64,000 bases of DNA, taken from assembly GCF_001983995.1 (NCBI RefSeq), contig NZ_CP019450.1, forward strand, positions 62,001 to 126,000, given 5' to 3'. This DNA is from Halioglobus japonicus. GTDB lineage: Bacteria > Pseudomonadota > Gammaproteobacteria > Pseudomonadales > Halieaceae. Below are positions 35,025-43,555 of the stretch, one piece after another (the stretch's first letter is position 1; each line of letters starts with the position of its first letter). Made by a program: the position numbers and the translations under genes. The notes beneath the pieces were generated by a model. The model did no database searches, was not told the origin of the DNA, and saw nothing but the letters and a program-made list of their open reading frames with translations.

Positions 35025-36641
35025 ATGCTGCTATCACGCCGCGCCCTTGCACTTGGCACGGGACTTTTGCTATTGAACAACCCTATCGCCCACGCCTTTG
35101 ATTTTGATTGGGGCAGTGTAACGTGGGTTGATGGTGATGATGGTCCGCAAATTTTCAATGACGTAGATGGTTCCGGCGTGACCGTGACCGTGACCGTGAC
35201 CGGAGACGTCGCTCAATTGACAAACAACACGCCCGCGCTGTTCGACGTTGGAGGCAATGACGAACTTAGACTCTTCCCAAACTACTCGTCCACCGCCCAA
35301 TCGGTTACCGCGCAAATTGCATTCTCTACCCCTGTGTCGGTGAGCCAGCTCATTATTAAAGATATCGACAGCCTAGATTTCTTTGGATTTGGTTTCAATG
35401 ACGCGGTGGAAGTTCAGGGCAGCGATGGCGTGAACCCGGTACTGGCGGATAATGTCACTGTAGGCTCTGCGGTAACGGATGCCGGGGACAACATTAACTA
35501 TGATTCTCAGACATTTACGTCGCTGGGTTACACAGACACAACAGGCTGGCTTACAACCAATTTCAGTGACCCCAATGCGCTGGTCACTTCCATAAGCATC
35601 ACTCATAAGCCTCTCGACAATTTTGATGACCCTATAGGTCAAGCTATAACCATCTCCGATTTTTCGTTTACGCCTGGCAGCGATAGAGGAGATGCGCCCT
35701 CAACCTACGGCGATCCGCAGCACAATGCGTCGGGCAATGTCATTTACCTGGGCGACATCGCGCCAGATTTCGAAAACACCACCCCCCACGCTGTCCCTGG
35801 AGCAGATGCTGTAGGCGACGACGACAACAACCTTAACGATGAAGACGGCGTAACATTCACTGCCTCTGCTGGTGCCACTCCAAATGCGCTAACGGCAAGC
35901 ATCGAGACTATCAGCGAGATTGCAACTCACTATGTTTGTGCCTGGGTAGATCTCGATAACAGTGGCAACTTTAGTGATGACGAAGGGCGCTGCTCGGATA
36001 GAACCAGCACGTCGGATGCCTTGGATCCACCTATTGAGCTTACGTGGTCGGCGGATACGGGTGTTGTCTCCAGTTACGCAAGGGTGCGCATCTCCTCTGA
36101 TGTTCTCACAACAAATGACTTTGACACCGTTGTGAGCGATGGTGAGGTTGAGGACTACCAACTTATCTACGACCCCACCTCTGTAACCATTGGCAACATT
36201 GAACTGGAGCCTGCCTCAGTAGACAGTTATCTGAGCGAGTCTGGCACAGGCGAAATGGACACCGCCTCACTTTATCGCGTCTTGCAGGTCTGGGCACCGG
36301 CGCTGGCCGCACAGACCAATCCCGAAGACCGCGATGCAACACTGCAGGCTCTGACCAGTTATCTGGACCCCGACGGTGACGGGCAGGTAGCGCTGCTCAT
36401 CTGGGAAACGCTCGAAGAACAAGGCACACTGGGCTTCTACGTGGAGCGCAGAACCCCGGGCGGCGAGTGGCAATCCGTGAACGAGAGAATGCTACCCTCG
36501 CTGCTCATCGCGCCCATGGGTGGGCAGTATCAGCTGGTAGATCCCTCCGTGTCCTCAGGCACCTGGGAGTACAGGTTGATCGAGCAAGAGGCCCGCGGCG
36601 GCAAGAACACCTACGGGCCATATGAACTGGAACTTCGCTAG
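35025..36641 (+). CDS. Secreted GEVEDY-type repeat protein A (541-codon frame)
   Basis: About 538 residues with a signal peptide 'MLLSRRALALGTGLLLLNNP'...'AHA|FDF'. An N-terminal beta-rich domain is followed by an acidic, calcium-binding-like linker ('DDDNNLNDEDGV') and a domain ending 'SDGEVEDYQLIY', as in GEVEDY surface proteins. The C-terminal 150 residues contain 'LDPDGDGQVALLIWETLEEQ', 'TLGFYVERRTPGGEW', and end 'RGGKNTYGPYELELR'. This tail recurs in the next two large genes and resembles the FN3-like domain attached to C25-type proteins. An in-frame TTG at 35016 is an alternative start. It converges on gene B with 24 bp between. Confidence 0.75.
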   Translation: MLLSRRALALGTGLLLLNNPIAHAFDFDWGSVTWVDGDDGPQIFNDVDGSGVTVTVTVTGDVAQLTNNTPALFDVGGNDELRLFPNYSSTAQSVTAQIAFSTPVSVSQLIIKDIDSLDFFGFGFNDAVEVQGSDGVNPVLADNVTVGSAVTDAGDNINYDSQTFTSLGYTDTTGWLTTNFSDPNALVTSISITHKPLDNFDDPIGQAITISDFSFTPGSDRGDAPSTYGDPQHNASGNVIYLGDIAPDFENTTPHAVPGADAVGDDDNNLNDEDGVTFTASAGATPNALTASIETISEIATHYVCAWVDLDNSGNFSDDEGRCSDRTSTSDALDPPIELTWSADTGVVSSYARVRISSDVLTTNDFDTVVSDGEVEDYQLIYDPTSVTIGNIELEPASVDSYLSESGTGEMDTASLYRVLQVWAPALAAQTNPEDRDATLQALTSYLDPDGDGQVALLIWETLEEQGTLGFYVERRTPGGEWQSVNERMLPSLLIAPMGGQYQLVDPSVSSGTWEYRLIEQEARGGKNTYGPYELELR

Positions 36642-36665
36642 TAAGCTGTTGTGCGTTGCCCCGTA

Positions 36666-39329
36666 TCAGGGTGACGCGTCCAGCGTGAACGGACCGTATG
36701 TCCGAGTACTGCCTCGCGCCTCCTGCTCAATCAGACGGTAACGCAATACCTGCTGAAGGTCCGCCTCGGGGTCGAGCAACTGATATTCCGCACCCATGGG
36801 CGCAATGGGTAGCGCTGGCAGCATCCGCTGGTTAACCCTGTTCCACCCCCCCTCGCTTCCGCGCCGCTCAACGTAAAAGCCCAGGGTACCGTACTCCTCC
36901 AGCGTCTCCCAAATCAACTGCGCGACCTGGCCATCACCATCGGGATCAAGATAGTCGATCAACGCGACGGCGATGTCTTCGCGTGAGGCATCGCCCAGCA
37001 GTTCAGCTTGATTTTCGTCCCAGCTGGCGAGCATTGCCAGCAGAACCTGTTCCGGCGCCCCTCTGGGTCCCAGCAACTGTTCGATCGGCATTGCCTCGAG
37101 GCTGAAGCTCGCCAGGGTCACCGCGGTAGGATCTACCACAATCTGGTAGTCCTCCACCTCTCCATCACTGGCTTCGCCAGCGGCGTCTGCCGCAGTGAGT
37201 GCGTCTGTACTGATCCGAACACGCGCGTAGGTAGAGTAGGGTACCGAGGTGGGCAAGCCCGTCCAGACGAACTGCACAGGTGTCTGAGGCCCAGCCGAAT
37301 TAGTTGGGACGGGCACGCAGCCGGGCGTCCCAAGATCAGTCGTATCGAAACTGCCATCACCGACCGCGCCCGACGGTACATCCAACCAGGCGCAGACCGT
37401 TGCAACCGTATTGGCAAAATTATTGACCGTGACGCTGGCCTGGATAGTGCCCGGCGAGGTGTAAGTAAAGACAACCCCGTCCTCATCGTTACCGGCACCC
37501 ACCTCGCTCGTATCATTGGTGTCATCGCCGTCAGCGCCCGCATTGGACTGGGAGCCGCTTTCGAGATCGGGCGGAACCACACCCAGATATGGCCCAGCGG
37601 TCAAAAGAACGTTCTGCCGATCAAAGACCCAATATGCGACCTGCTCCGTCGTATGTTGTCGCTCGTCATCCTGAATGGTGTCTTCGTCAATGCGTAAATT
37701 TATCAGACCAGAGTTCGGCGGTTGTGGCTCATCGATAGGCGGCGTACCAAAAAGCACCGCCCAACCACCATTGAACCCATCCATCGCCGCCAAAGTTGCG
37801 ACCCCTGAAACGTACTCAGTCGTCGCTGGCGTAAGGGTGTATCCGGGAGGGGTCGAGGGATTGGTCACTCCTTGTATAAAATCAGACCCCAGAGCCACCT
37901 CATAGGCGACCCCATTTTGTGCTTCAAGCCCAGTCGTGCCTGACTCAGTCTCAACTATAACGTATCCGAGCGTTTCGTTTGCGCGAGGCCCATCATCTTC
38001 GAGGATACCCACATCCTCTGCTACATGTTTGCCCACACATATACCATCGGCATCTGGTGGAGATAGTTCCGACACGCAATCATTACTCCAGAATACAGAG
38101 AAGCGCTCGTCGTTAAATGTCATCACCTGCCCGAATACGGCAGGTTGCACAAATGGAACCAGCGGTGTGACATCCGCGGTAGAGGCCGGGTCCCAAAAGG
38201 TAGGCTGAACCCCATAATTTGTCACGGTTGACGTTACCGTCCCTGCCAGGATGCGACGACCGTCTGGGAGAGTCTGTTCACCTGATTCAGCAACCAGGCA
38301 GGTAGCATCCCAGTCTACTTGTGCAGAAAACGCCTTCCCGGGACGCTGTGCTCGAATTTGGAAACTACCACTTCCGACATTGCGCACACGCAAGACTCTC
38401 TCGTCATCACCAACTGAAGGCAATACCGGGGTACACACCACGACCGGACTGACGAACTTCCCTCTCAAATTGACAGTGACCCAATCGTCGTTAGAGCCCG
38501 AGACTTCTCGCGTTTCAATGAGCGCAGCTGCAGAATGCGAAGCATCCGCATAACCATCGATATCGCCAAAATCGCTGAAAGCAGCGCCCCGCTCAAAGCT
38601 AAATCCAGATATGCTCGACCCTTGAACCGTGGGGTTGTCATTTGGAAACGGGTACACCGGAAGCTGTTCCACGACCGGAAACCAGGTCAAGACTATTCTC
38701 TCGATGGCTTGCCGACCTTCGAAGCCAAAGGTGAACCTGGACTCAGGCCCATAAGACGAACCGGTCGTGACCGCGGGCCGAACGCCATTCACTCCAATCA
38801 CATCATGTTGAGCGCCTGGTATAAAACTAGTGGGCGGCACACTCGTCGCGACAGATACAGGAAAACCCTCAACTCGATAACCGTCAGCAAAACTGGAACC
38901 ACCACTATCGCCGGCATCAACATCGTTCACCTCCACTGTATCTACACTGACACCGACCGGAGTACTTCCATCCGTTTCAAAAAACTCAATCGTAATCTCG
39001 ACCCGTTGATCGGGATTTGCAGCACTGCTGCCGTGATTAGCCGCCAGTTCAAGCTGACCGAAGGGGGCACCAAATGCGCAGCTATTCGTGCAGGGAGTAC
39101 CTTCCTCGAAAAGGCTCGAGGCATCTTGCACGTCCTGCGGAGTTATGGTCGCCCTCACGAGAATATCAGCACCCACCCCAGACACAGTATCAACATAGGT
39201 GAACACACCGCTGCCAAGATCAGTGCGAGTGGCAGCCGCCCAGTCAAAGCTATAAGCGGAAGACTGCGTGGCCGCCAGCCCTGTACTCAAGGCTAGGGCA
39301 ATTGTTATACCAATATTCGTTATTCGCAT
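36666..39329 (-). CDS. Secreted GEVEDY-type repeat protein B
   Basis: 887 residues with a signal peptide ending near 'ATQSSA|YSFD'. An N-terminal domain like that of protein A ('FDWAAATRTDLGSGVFTYVD') is followed by a lectin-like beta domain ('SPVVVCTPVLPSVGDDERVL', 'ICVGKHVAEDVG', 'NETLGYVIVETESG'), an acidic 'NDTSEVGAGNDEDGVVF' linker and 'SDGEVEDYQIVVDP'. The C-terminal 150 residues are nearly the same as in protein C ('SFSLEAMPIEQ', 'LDPDGDGQVAQLIWETLEEY', ending 'YGPFTLDASP'). Probably extracellular and calcium-stabilised; function unknown. It is read in the same direction as protein C, 113 bp downstream of it. Confidence 0.75.
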   Translation of the reverse strand: MRITNIGITIALALSTGLAATQSSAYSFDWAAATRTDLGSGVFTYVDTVSGVGADILVRATITPQDVQDASSLFEEGTPCTNSCAFGAPFGQLELAANHGSSAANPDQRVEITIEFFETDGSTPVGVSVDTVEVNDVDAGDSGGSSFADGYRVEGFPVSVATSVPPTSFIPGAQHDVIGVNGVRPAVTTGSSYGPESRFTFGFEGRQAIERIVLTWFPVVEQLPVYPFPNDNPTVQGSSISGFSFERGAAFSDFGDIDGYADASHSAAALIETREVSGSNDDWVTVNLRGKFVSPVVVCTPVLPSVGDDERVLRVRNVGSGSFQIRAQRPGKAFSAQVDWDATCLVAESGEQTLPDGRRILAGTVTSTVTNYGVQPTFWDPASTADVTPLVPFVQPAVFGQVMTFNDERFSVFWSNDCVSELSPPDADGICVGKHVAEDVGILEDDGPRANETLGYVIVETESGTTGLEAQNGVAYEVALGSDFIQGVTNPSTPPGYTLTPATTEYVSGVATLAAMDGFNGGWAVLFGTPPIDEPQPPNSGLINLRIDEDTIQDDERQHTTEQVAYWVFDRQNVLLTAGPYLGVVPPDLESGSQSNAGADGDDTNDTSEVGAGNDEDGVVFTYTSPGTIQASVTVNNFANTVATVCAWLDVPSGAVGDGSFDTTDLGTPGCVPVPTNSAGPQTPVQFVWTGLPTSVPYSTYARVRISTDALTAADAAGEASDGEVEDYQIVVDPTAVTLASFSLEAMPIEQLLGPRGAPEQVLLAMLASWDENQAELLGDASREDIAVALIDYLDPDGDGQVAQLIWETLEEYGTLGFYVERRGSEGGWNRVNQRMLPALPIAPMGAEYQLLDPEADLQQVLRYRLIEQEARGSTRTYGPFTLDASP

Positions 39330-39442
39330 ATGTTGAATCTGTTCCGAAATGATGAGTCAGCGCAGGCATCCCACCCCTGCGTATTGGGGCCTTGCGGGTT
39401 CAGTTTTGAGGCGCGCACAGCTAACCGAAGCATGACATCCAC

Positions 39443-42400
39443 CTATCGGCTTGGCACTTCCAGCACGAACGGACCATAGGTACGCTTACTACCTCTCGCC
39501 TCTTGCTCAATCAACCGGTAATGCAACACTTGCTGCAGGTCCGCCTCTGGATCAAGCAGTTGATATTGCGCACCCATGGGTGCGATGGGCAGCGAGGGCA
39601 GCATACGATTGTTGATCCGCGTCCAATGTCCACTGTTACTCCTCCGCTCTATATAATAACCCAAAGTACCACGCTCCTCGACGGTCTCCCAAATCAACTG
39701 CGCGACCTGGCCGTCACCATCGGGATCAAGATAGTCGATCAGCGCGGCGGCGATGTCTTCGCGTGAGCTATCTTCCAGCAGTCCAGCCTGGCTTTCATCC
39801 CAACTTGCGAGCATTGCCAGCAATACCTGCACCGGCGCCCCTTCGGATCCCACAAATTGTTCGATCGGCATTGCCTCTAGGCCGAAGCTCGCCAGGGTCA
39901 CCGCTGTTGGATCCACAACGATCTGGTAGTCCTCCACCTCACCATCACTGGCGCCACCAGTGGAATCTGCCGCAGTAAGTGCATCTGTACTGATCCGAAC
40001 ACGCGCATAGGTAGAGTAGGACACTGAGGTGGGCAAGCCATTCCAGGAGAACAGCACCGGCGCTTGGGGCACGTCGGTATTAGGTGAGACGGTCACGCAA
40101 CCGGGCGTGCCAAGATCAGACACATCGAAGCTGCCATCTGCCACCCCTGCCAGGTTGGGCACATCCAGCCAGGCGCAGACCGTTGCATCCGTATCGGCAA
40201 AATTGTTGACCGTCACGCTGGCCTGAATAGTGCCCGGCGAGGTGTAAGTGAAGGTCACCCCGTCCTCATCGTTACCGGCACTTACCTCGCTCGTATCATT
40301 GGTGTCATCGCCGTCAGCACCCGCACTGTACTGGGAAGCGCTTTCAAGATCGGGCGGAATCACACCGAGATGTGGCCCGGTGGTCACAAAGGCATTTTCT
40401 CGATCGAACACCCAGACAGCCACTTGTTCTGCCGTGTGATTGCGCTCACCATCACCGATAGTGTCTTCATCTATCGCCAGGTTAATTTCTCCTGCGGAAA
40501 CAGGATCAGTCATTGCGTTGGGTGGCAGCAGCACCGCCCAACCTCCATCTGCACCATCCATAGCGGCGTGGATGGCCACACCAGAAACGTAGTCTGAGGA
40601 TGAGAGCGCATAGGTATAGGGCGGTGGCGTCCCTCCAACACCCTGAATGGAATCTGTGCCAAGAAACACTTCATATGCTGCGCCATTAGCGGCAACGCTA
40701 CCGATGGTGCCGCCCGTAGTCTCCACGATGATATAGCCGAGAGTCTCAGAACCACGACCGGATGTATCCTCACCCACATGCTTGCCAACACAAATGCCAC
40801 CACTATCGGGCGGTGCCGTGCGTGCGCTGCAGTTGTTACTCCAAAACGCACTGAAACGAGTATCGTTAAAGCTCATGACCTGGCCGAAGACTGCAGGCTC
40901 AGTAAACGCCGGCGCCGGGCTCACATTCTCTGTCTGGCTGGTCAACCATCCGGCTGCCAGTGTGCTGCCACTAGTGAGGTCAGACTCCACTGTGCCGGCG
41001 ACAATGCGACGTCCATCAGGAAGGGTGCTGTCGCCCGCCTCCACCACCAGGCAGGAAGCTTGCCAATTACCCACAAATACCCCGCCGGGGCGCTGTGCAC
41101 GGACTTCGAAACTCTCGCTCGCTACATTACGAACGCGAATCACTCGCTCGGCATCCCCAGCAGAGGACAAAATGGGCGTGCAAACCACGACCGGGTCCTG
41201 ATAGTCGCCGCGCAGATTCACAGTAGTCCAATTGTCGCCGCTGCCGGACACTTCCCGCGTCTCCAACAAGGGCGCCTGGCCATGAAAAGCATCCCCGTAA
41301 TCAACTTCCGGTGCATCGCCAAAGTCCCTCTCGGGCGACGGTGGCGGGATGACCTCCACAATGAAATCCTCCGCCTCACCGTCCGTGGCAATGCCGACTG
41401 CATCGGCAGCAGTCAATAGGTCGCTACTGATCCTGAAACGCAGGAACGTGGTATACCCGGACTCAGGCAAACCAGTCCATGTAAGTGTCTGATCTGAAGA
41501 CCCGGGAGCCACTGCAACGCAACCTTCCTCGGCCACTTCACCGGCGTCAAAACTGCCATTGACTACCGGCCCATCCATCCAGCCGCAAAGCGTCACGTCG
41601 CCGGCTGTCGGGTTTTGCGCTCGAACTGTCGCTGTAAGCGTCAGCGTCGGCGTGAAGGACAGCGCCAGACTCACCCCCGTCTCGTCACTGCCAACGCCGC
41701 GCACGCTGGTGTCGTTAAGATCATCCGCCAGCGCATTGGCATCTGACTGCGGGTCCTCACGGTCACCCGGGTTGAAACCCATATAGGGCTCTTGCAGCAG
41801 GATACCTTCGGCCGTCTCCATCAGGAAATAAGCCACGCGCTCGGCAAGATGTGTGCGGTCGTCAAACGTGGTGTCCTCGTCAATGGCAAGGTCCAACTCT
41901 CCATCGGCGAGAGGGTCACCACCGAACAGCACTGCAAATCCGCCCTGCCCGCCAATCTCGGCCGTCTGGGTAACGGTGCCCGATACAAAGTTGCCCGTCA
42001 GGCCATAGGTGTAAGGCGGCGAATTGTCCACGCCCTCTACAAACGCAGGGCCCACCGCCGCAACCCAGTTGCGTTCGTTGATGGTGCCGCTGGCGCTTTC
42101 GAAGACCATATAACCGAGGGTCTCGTTGTTGCGCACGGTGAGGTCGTCGTTTTTACCCACGTGCTTACCGACGCAGATGGCCGCCCCCGTGGGCGGATTG
42201 GCCCTGTCAGTACAATCGTGGGTCCAGAATTGGCTGTAACGGGAATCGTTAAAGCTCATGACTTGGCCCAACACGACGGGCGATGTATAAGTTTGGGCCA
42301 GGGCTGGGGTTATATTCACCGTGTCGGCGCTGTCCCAGCCGAAGAACAGCTCGAAACCGTTGGTCTCGGTGGCTTCTGTCGTCCGCGCTTCGAACTTTGG

Positions 42401-42850
42401 CCCGCCCACGGCAGTCAGGTCGTAATCACCCTCTTCCGCAACCAGACAATACACATCGGACGCCGCCGAGCCTGGCTGGTCACTGGGTACCTGTAGCCTG
42501 ACATCGAAGCTGTTATTGGTGCGGTTGTTGACCCTGACTCCCGCCTCAGTAAGGCCAGCGTTATCCAGTTCGCGTGTACAGACGATAACGGGGCTGTCGT
42601 ATACCGTGCGTAAGCTCACGGTCTGCCAGGCGTCGCCCACACCGGACGCAACCACCGTTTCCAGCAGCCCACTCTGCTGGTGACCGGCATCGCCATAGCC
42701 CGCTGCGTCGCCGTAATCCGTTTCAGGGACAGACAATTGGGGGACATCAACGGCAGCATGAATATTGGTGTTCGCAAACATCACAGCCGTAAGCGTTAAT
42801 AGCAGCGCGTTAAGCCGGGGGGTCCCAACGCTGGCAGGTCTAGCAAACAT
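39443..42850 (-). CDS. Secreted GEVEDY-type repeat protein C
   Basis: 1,135 residues with a signal peptide ending near 'NTNIHA|AVDV'. It contains two tandem copies of the lectin-like domain found once in B (first around 'SPVIVCTRELDN' and 'ICVGKHVGKNDD'; second around 'DPVVVCTPILSSAGDAERVI' and 'ICVGKHVGEDTS'). Each is followed by an acidic linker and a GEVEDY- or GEAEDF-type module. The same C-terminal domain closes the protein ('LDPDGDGQVAQLIWETVEER', ending 'TYGPFVLEVPSR'). Sequence identity with gene B at the DNA level is high over the last 900 bp, indicating a recent duplication. Likely exported surface protein of unknown binding partner. Confidence 0.75.
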   Translation of the reverse strand: MFARPASVGTPRLNALLLTLTAVMFANTNIHAAVDVPQLSVPETDYGDAAGYGDAGHQQSGLLETVVASGVGDAWQTVSLRTVYDSPVIVCTRELDNAGLTEAGVRVNNRTNNSFDVRLQVPSDQPGSAASDVYCLVAEEGDYDLTAVGGPKFEARTTEATETNGFELFFGWDSADTVNITPALAQTYTSPVVLGQVMSFNDSRYSQFWTHDCTDRANPPTGAAICVGKHVGKNDDLTVRNNETLGYMVFESASGTINERNWVAAVGPAFVEGVDNSPPYTYGLTGNFVSGTVTQTAEIGGQGGFAVLFGGDPLADGELDLAIDEDTTFDDRTHLAERVAYFLMETAEGILLQEPYMGFNPGDREDPQSDANALADDLNDTSVRGVGSDETGVSLALSFTPTLTLTATVRAQNPTAGDVTLCGWMDGPVVNGSFDAGEVAEEGCVAVAPGSSDQTLTWTGLPESGYTTFLRFRISSDLLTAADAVGIATDGEAEDFIVEVIPPPSPERDFGDAPEVDYGDAFHGQAPLLETREVSGSGDNWTTVNLRGDYQDPVVVCTPILSSAGDAERVIRVRNVASESFEVRAQRPGGVFVGNWQASCLVVEAGDSTLPDGRRIVAGTVESDLTSGSTLAAGWLTSQTENVSPAPAFTEPAVFGQVMSFNDTRFSAFWSNNCSARTAPPDSGGICVGKHVGEDTSGRGSETLGYIIVETTGGTIGSVAANGAAYEVFLGTDSIQGVGGTPPPYTYALSSSDYVSGVAIHAAMDGADGGWAVLLPPNAMTDPVSAGEINLAIDEDTIGDGERNHTAEQVAVWVFDRENAFVTTGPHLGVIPPDLESASQYSAGADGDDTNDTSEVSAGNDEDGVTFTYTSPGTIQASVTVNNFADTDATVCAWLDVPNLAGVADGSFDVSDLGTPGCVTVSPNTDVPQAPVLFSWNGLPTSVSYSTYARVRISTDALTAADSTGGASDGEVEDYQIVVDPTAVTLASFGLEAMPIEQFVGSEGAPVQVLLAMLASWDESQAGLLEDSSREDIAAALIDYLDPDGDGQVAQLIWETVEERGTLGYYIERRSNSGHWTRINNRMLPSLPIAPMGAQYQLLDPEADLQQVLHYRLIEQEARGSKRTYGPFVLEVPSR

Positions 42851-42981
42851 GGGCGCTAGTCTATTTGTTCTGGATGTTCGGACGACACTAACAGAATCAA
42901 TGAGAGAGGGTAACCCGCGGCATCAGCACAAGGTGAACAGGTTCACAGACTATATCGATTGACGGCAGTCGGTAAATGCGA

Positions 42982-43398
42982 CTAATGAAAGGTGAGGCGG
43001 TCCTCAGATCGGCGCCCGCCGCTGCGCGATCGGCGGTCACCCTTGCCCGATTGGGTATAAAGCTCAGCACGCAGGCCGTTGAGGCCACGGCGCTCATCCA
43101 TATCGTCACGACGGTCGGTGTAGTGCACATACCTGCAGTCGCAGTGATCTGCCTTACAACCGGGGACGGGGAGCGGTGGCGCATTAGCCACCAGGAAGCG
43201 CTTGCCTTTGTAGGTATTGAGTGCCGGACAATTGCCCACGCAAGAAACGGAGTGCCACTGTTCGACCGCGGCTGATTGTCGGGTTCTGCGTTTGGAGGGC
43301 GGCTGACTGGCCCTGGCATCCCGCCAGCTGCCGTAGATCCTCAACACGAGCAGACTCATCAACACAATGACTAACGCAAACAGCATTCCCTGGTACAT
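42982..43398 (-). CDS. Membrane-anchored small protein with a Cys-rich motif
   Basis: 138 residues. An N-terminal membrane helix ('MLFALVIVLMSLLVLRIYG') is followed by a basic linker, 'WHSVSCVGNCPALNTYKGKR', and 'PGCKADHCDCRYVHYTDRRD'. The five or more cysteines and the 'DRRDDMDERR' run form a motif that I have the impression recurs in marine gammaproteobacterial proteins of unknown role. The cysteines could bind metal. It is followed by the palindrome at 43484-43555 on its upstream side. Function unknown. Confidence 0.6.
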   Translation of the reverse strand: MYQGMLFALVIVLMSLLVLRIYGSWRDARASQPPSKRRTRQSAAVEQWHSVSCVGNCPALNTYKGKRFLVANAPPLPVPGCKADHCDCRYVHYTDRRDDMDERRGLNGLRAELYTQSGKGDRRSRSGGRRSEDRLTFH

Positions 43399-43483
43399 CC
43401 TGTACCTCCCGCGTGTTCAGCGACTCCAGCTTCTCTGAAGTATAGACAGGAATTCGCAGGGTGGTTATTTTTCGACCAACCAC

Positions 43484-43555
43484 AACCCTGGGGTCAGGTC
43501 TTATTTTTCTCAGACAAACCCTTGTCTGAGAAAAATAAGACCTGACCCCAGGGTT
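43484..43555. repeat. Intergenic palindrome R1 (34-bp perfect arms)
   Basis: AACCCTGGGGTCAGGTCTTA... at 43484-43517 is an exact inverted copy of 43522-43555, with a 4-base loop. The same GGGGTCAGGTCTTA..TTCTCAGACA unit recurs at 59268 and 62105. It abuts the TAA of the vWA/DUF11 gene (43556) and may act as its transcription terminator. The unit resembles the REP-type ends mobilised by RAYT (IS200-like) transposases; none is in this window. Confidence 0.85.

Noticed and set aside
38535..39296. 253-codon plus-strand frame opposite gene B
   Set aside because: No protein-like motifs; the minus-strand frame has a signal peptide and repeats shared with gene C.
43485..43555. Site-specific recombination attachment site
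   Set aside because: The palindrome recurs at two other gene ends, so an interspersed repeat is the simpler explanation.
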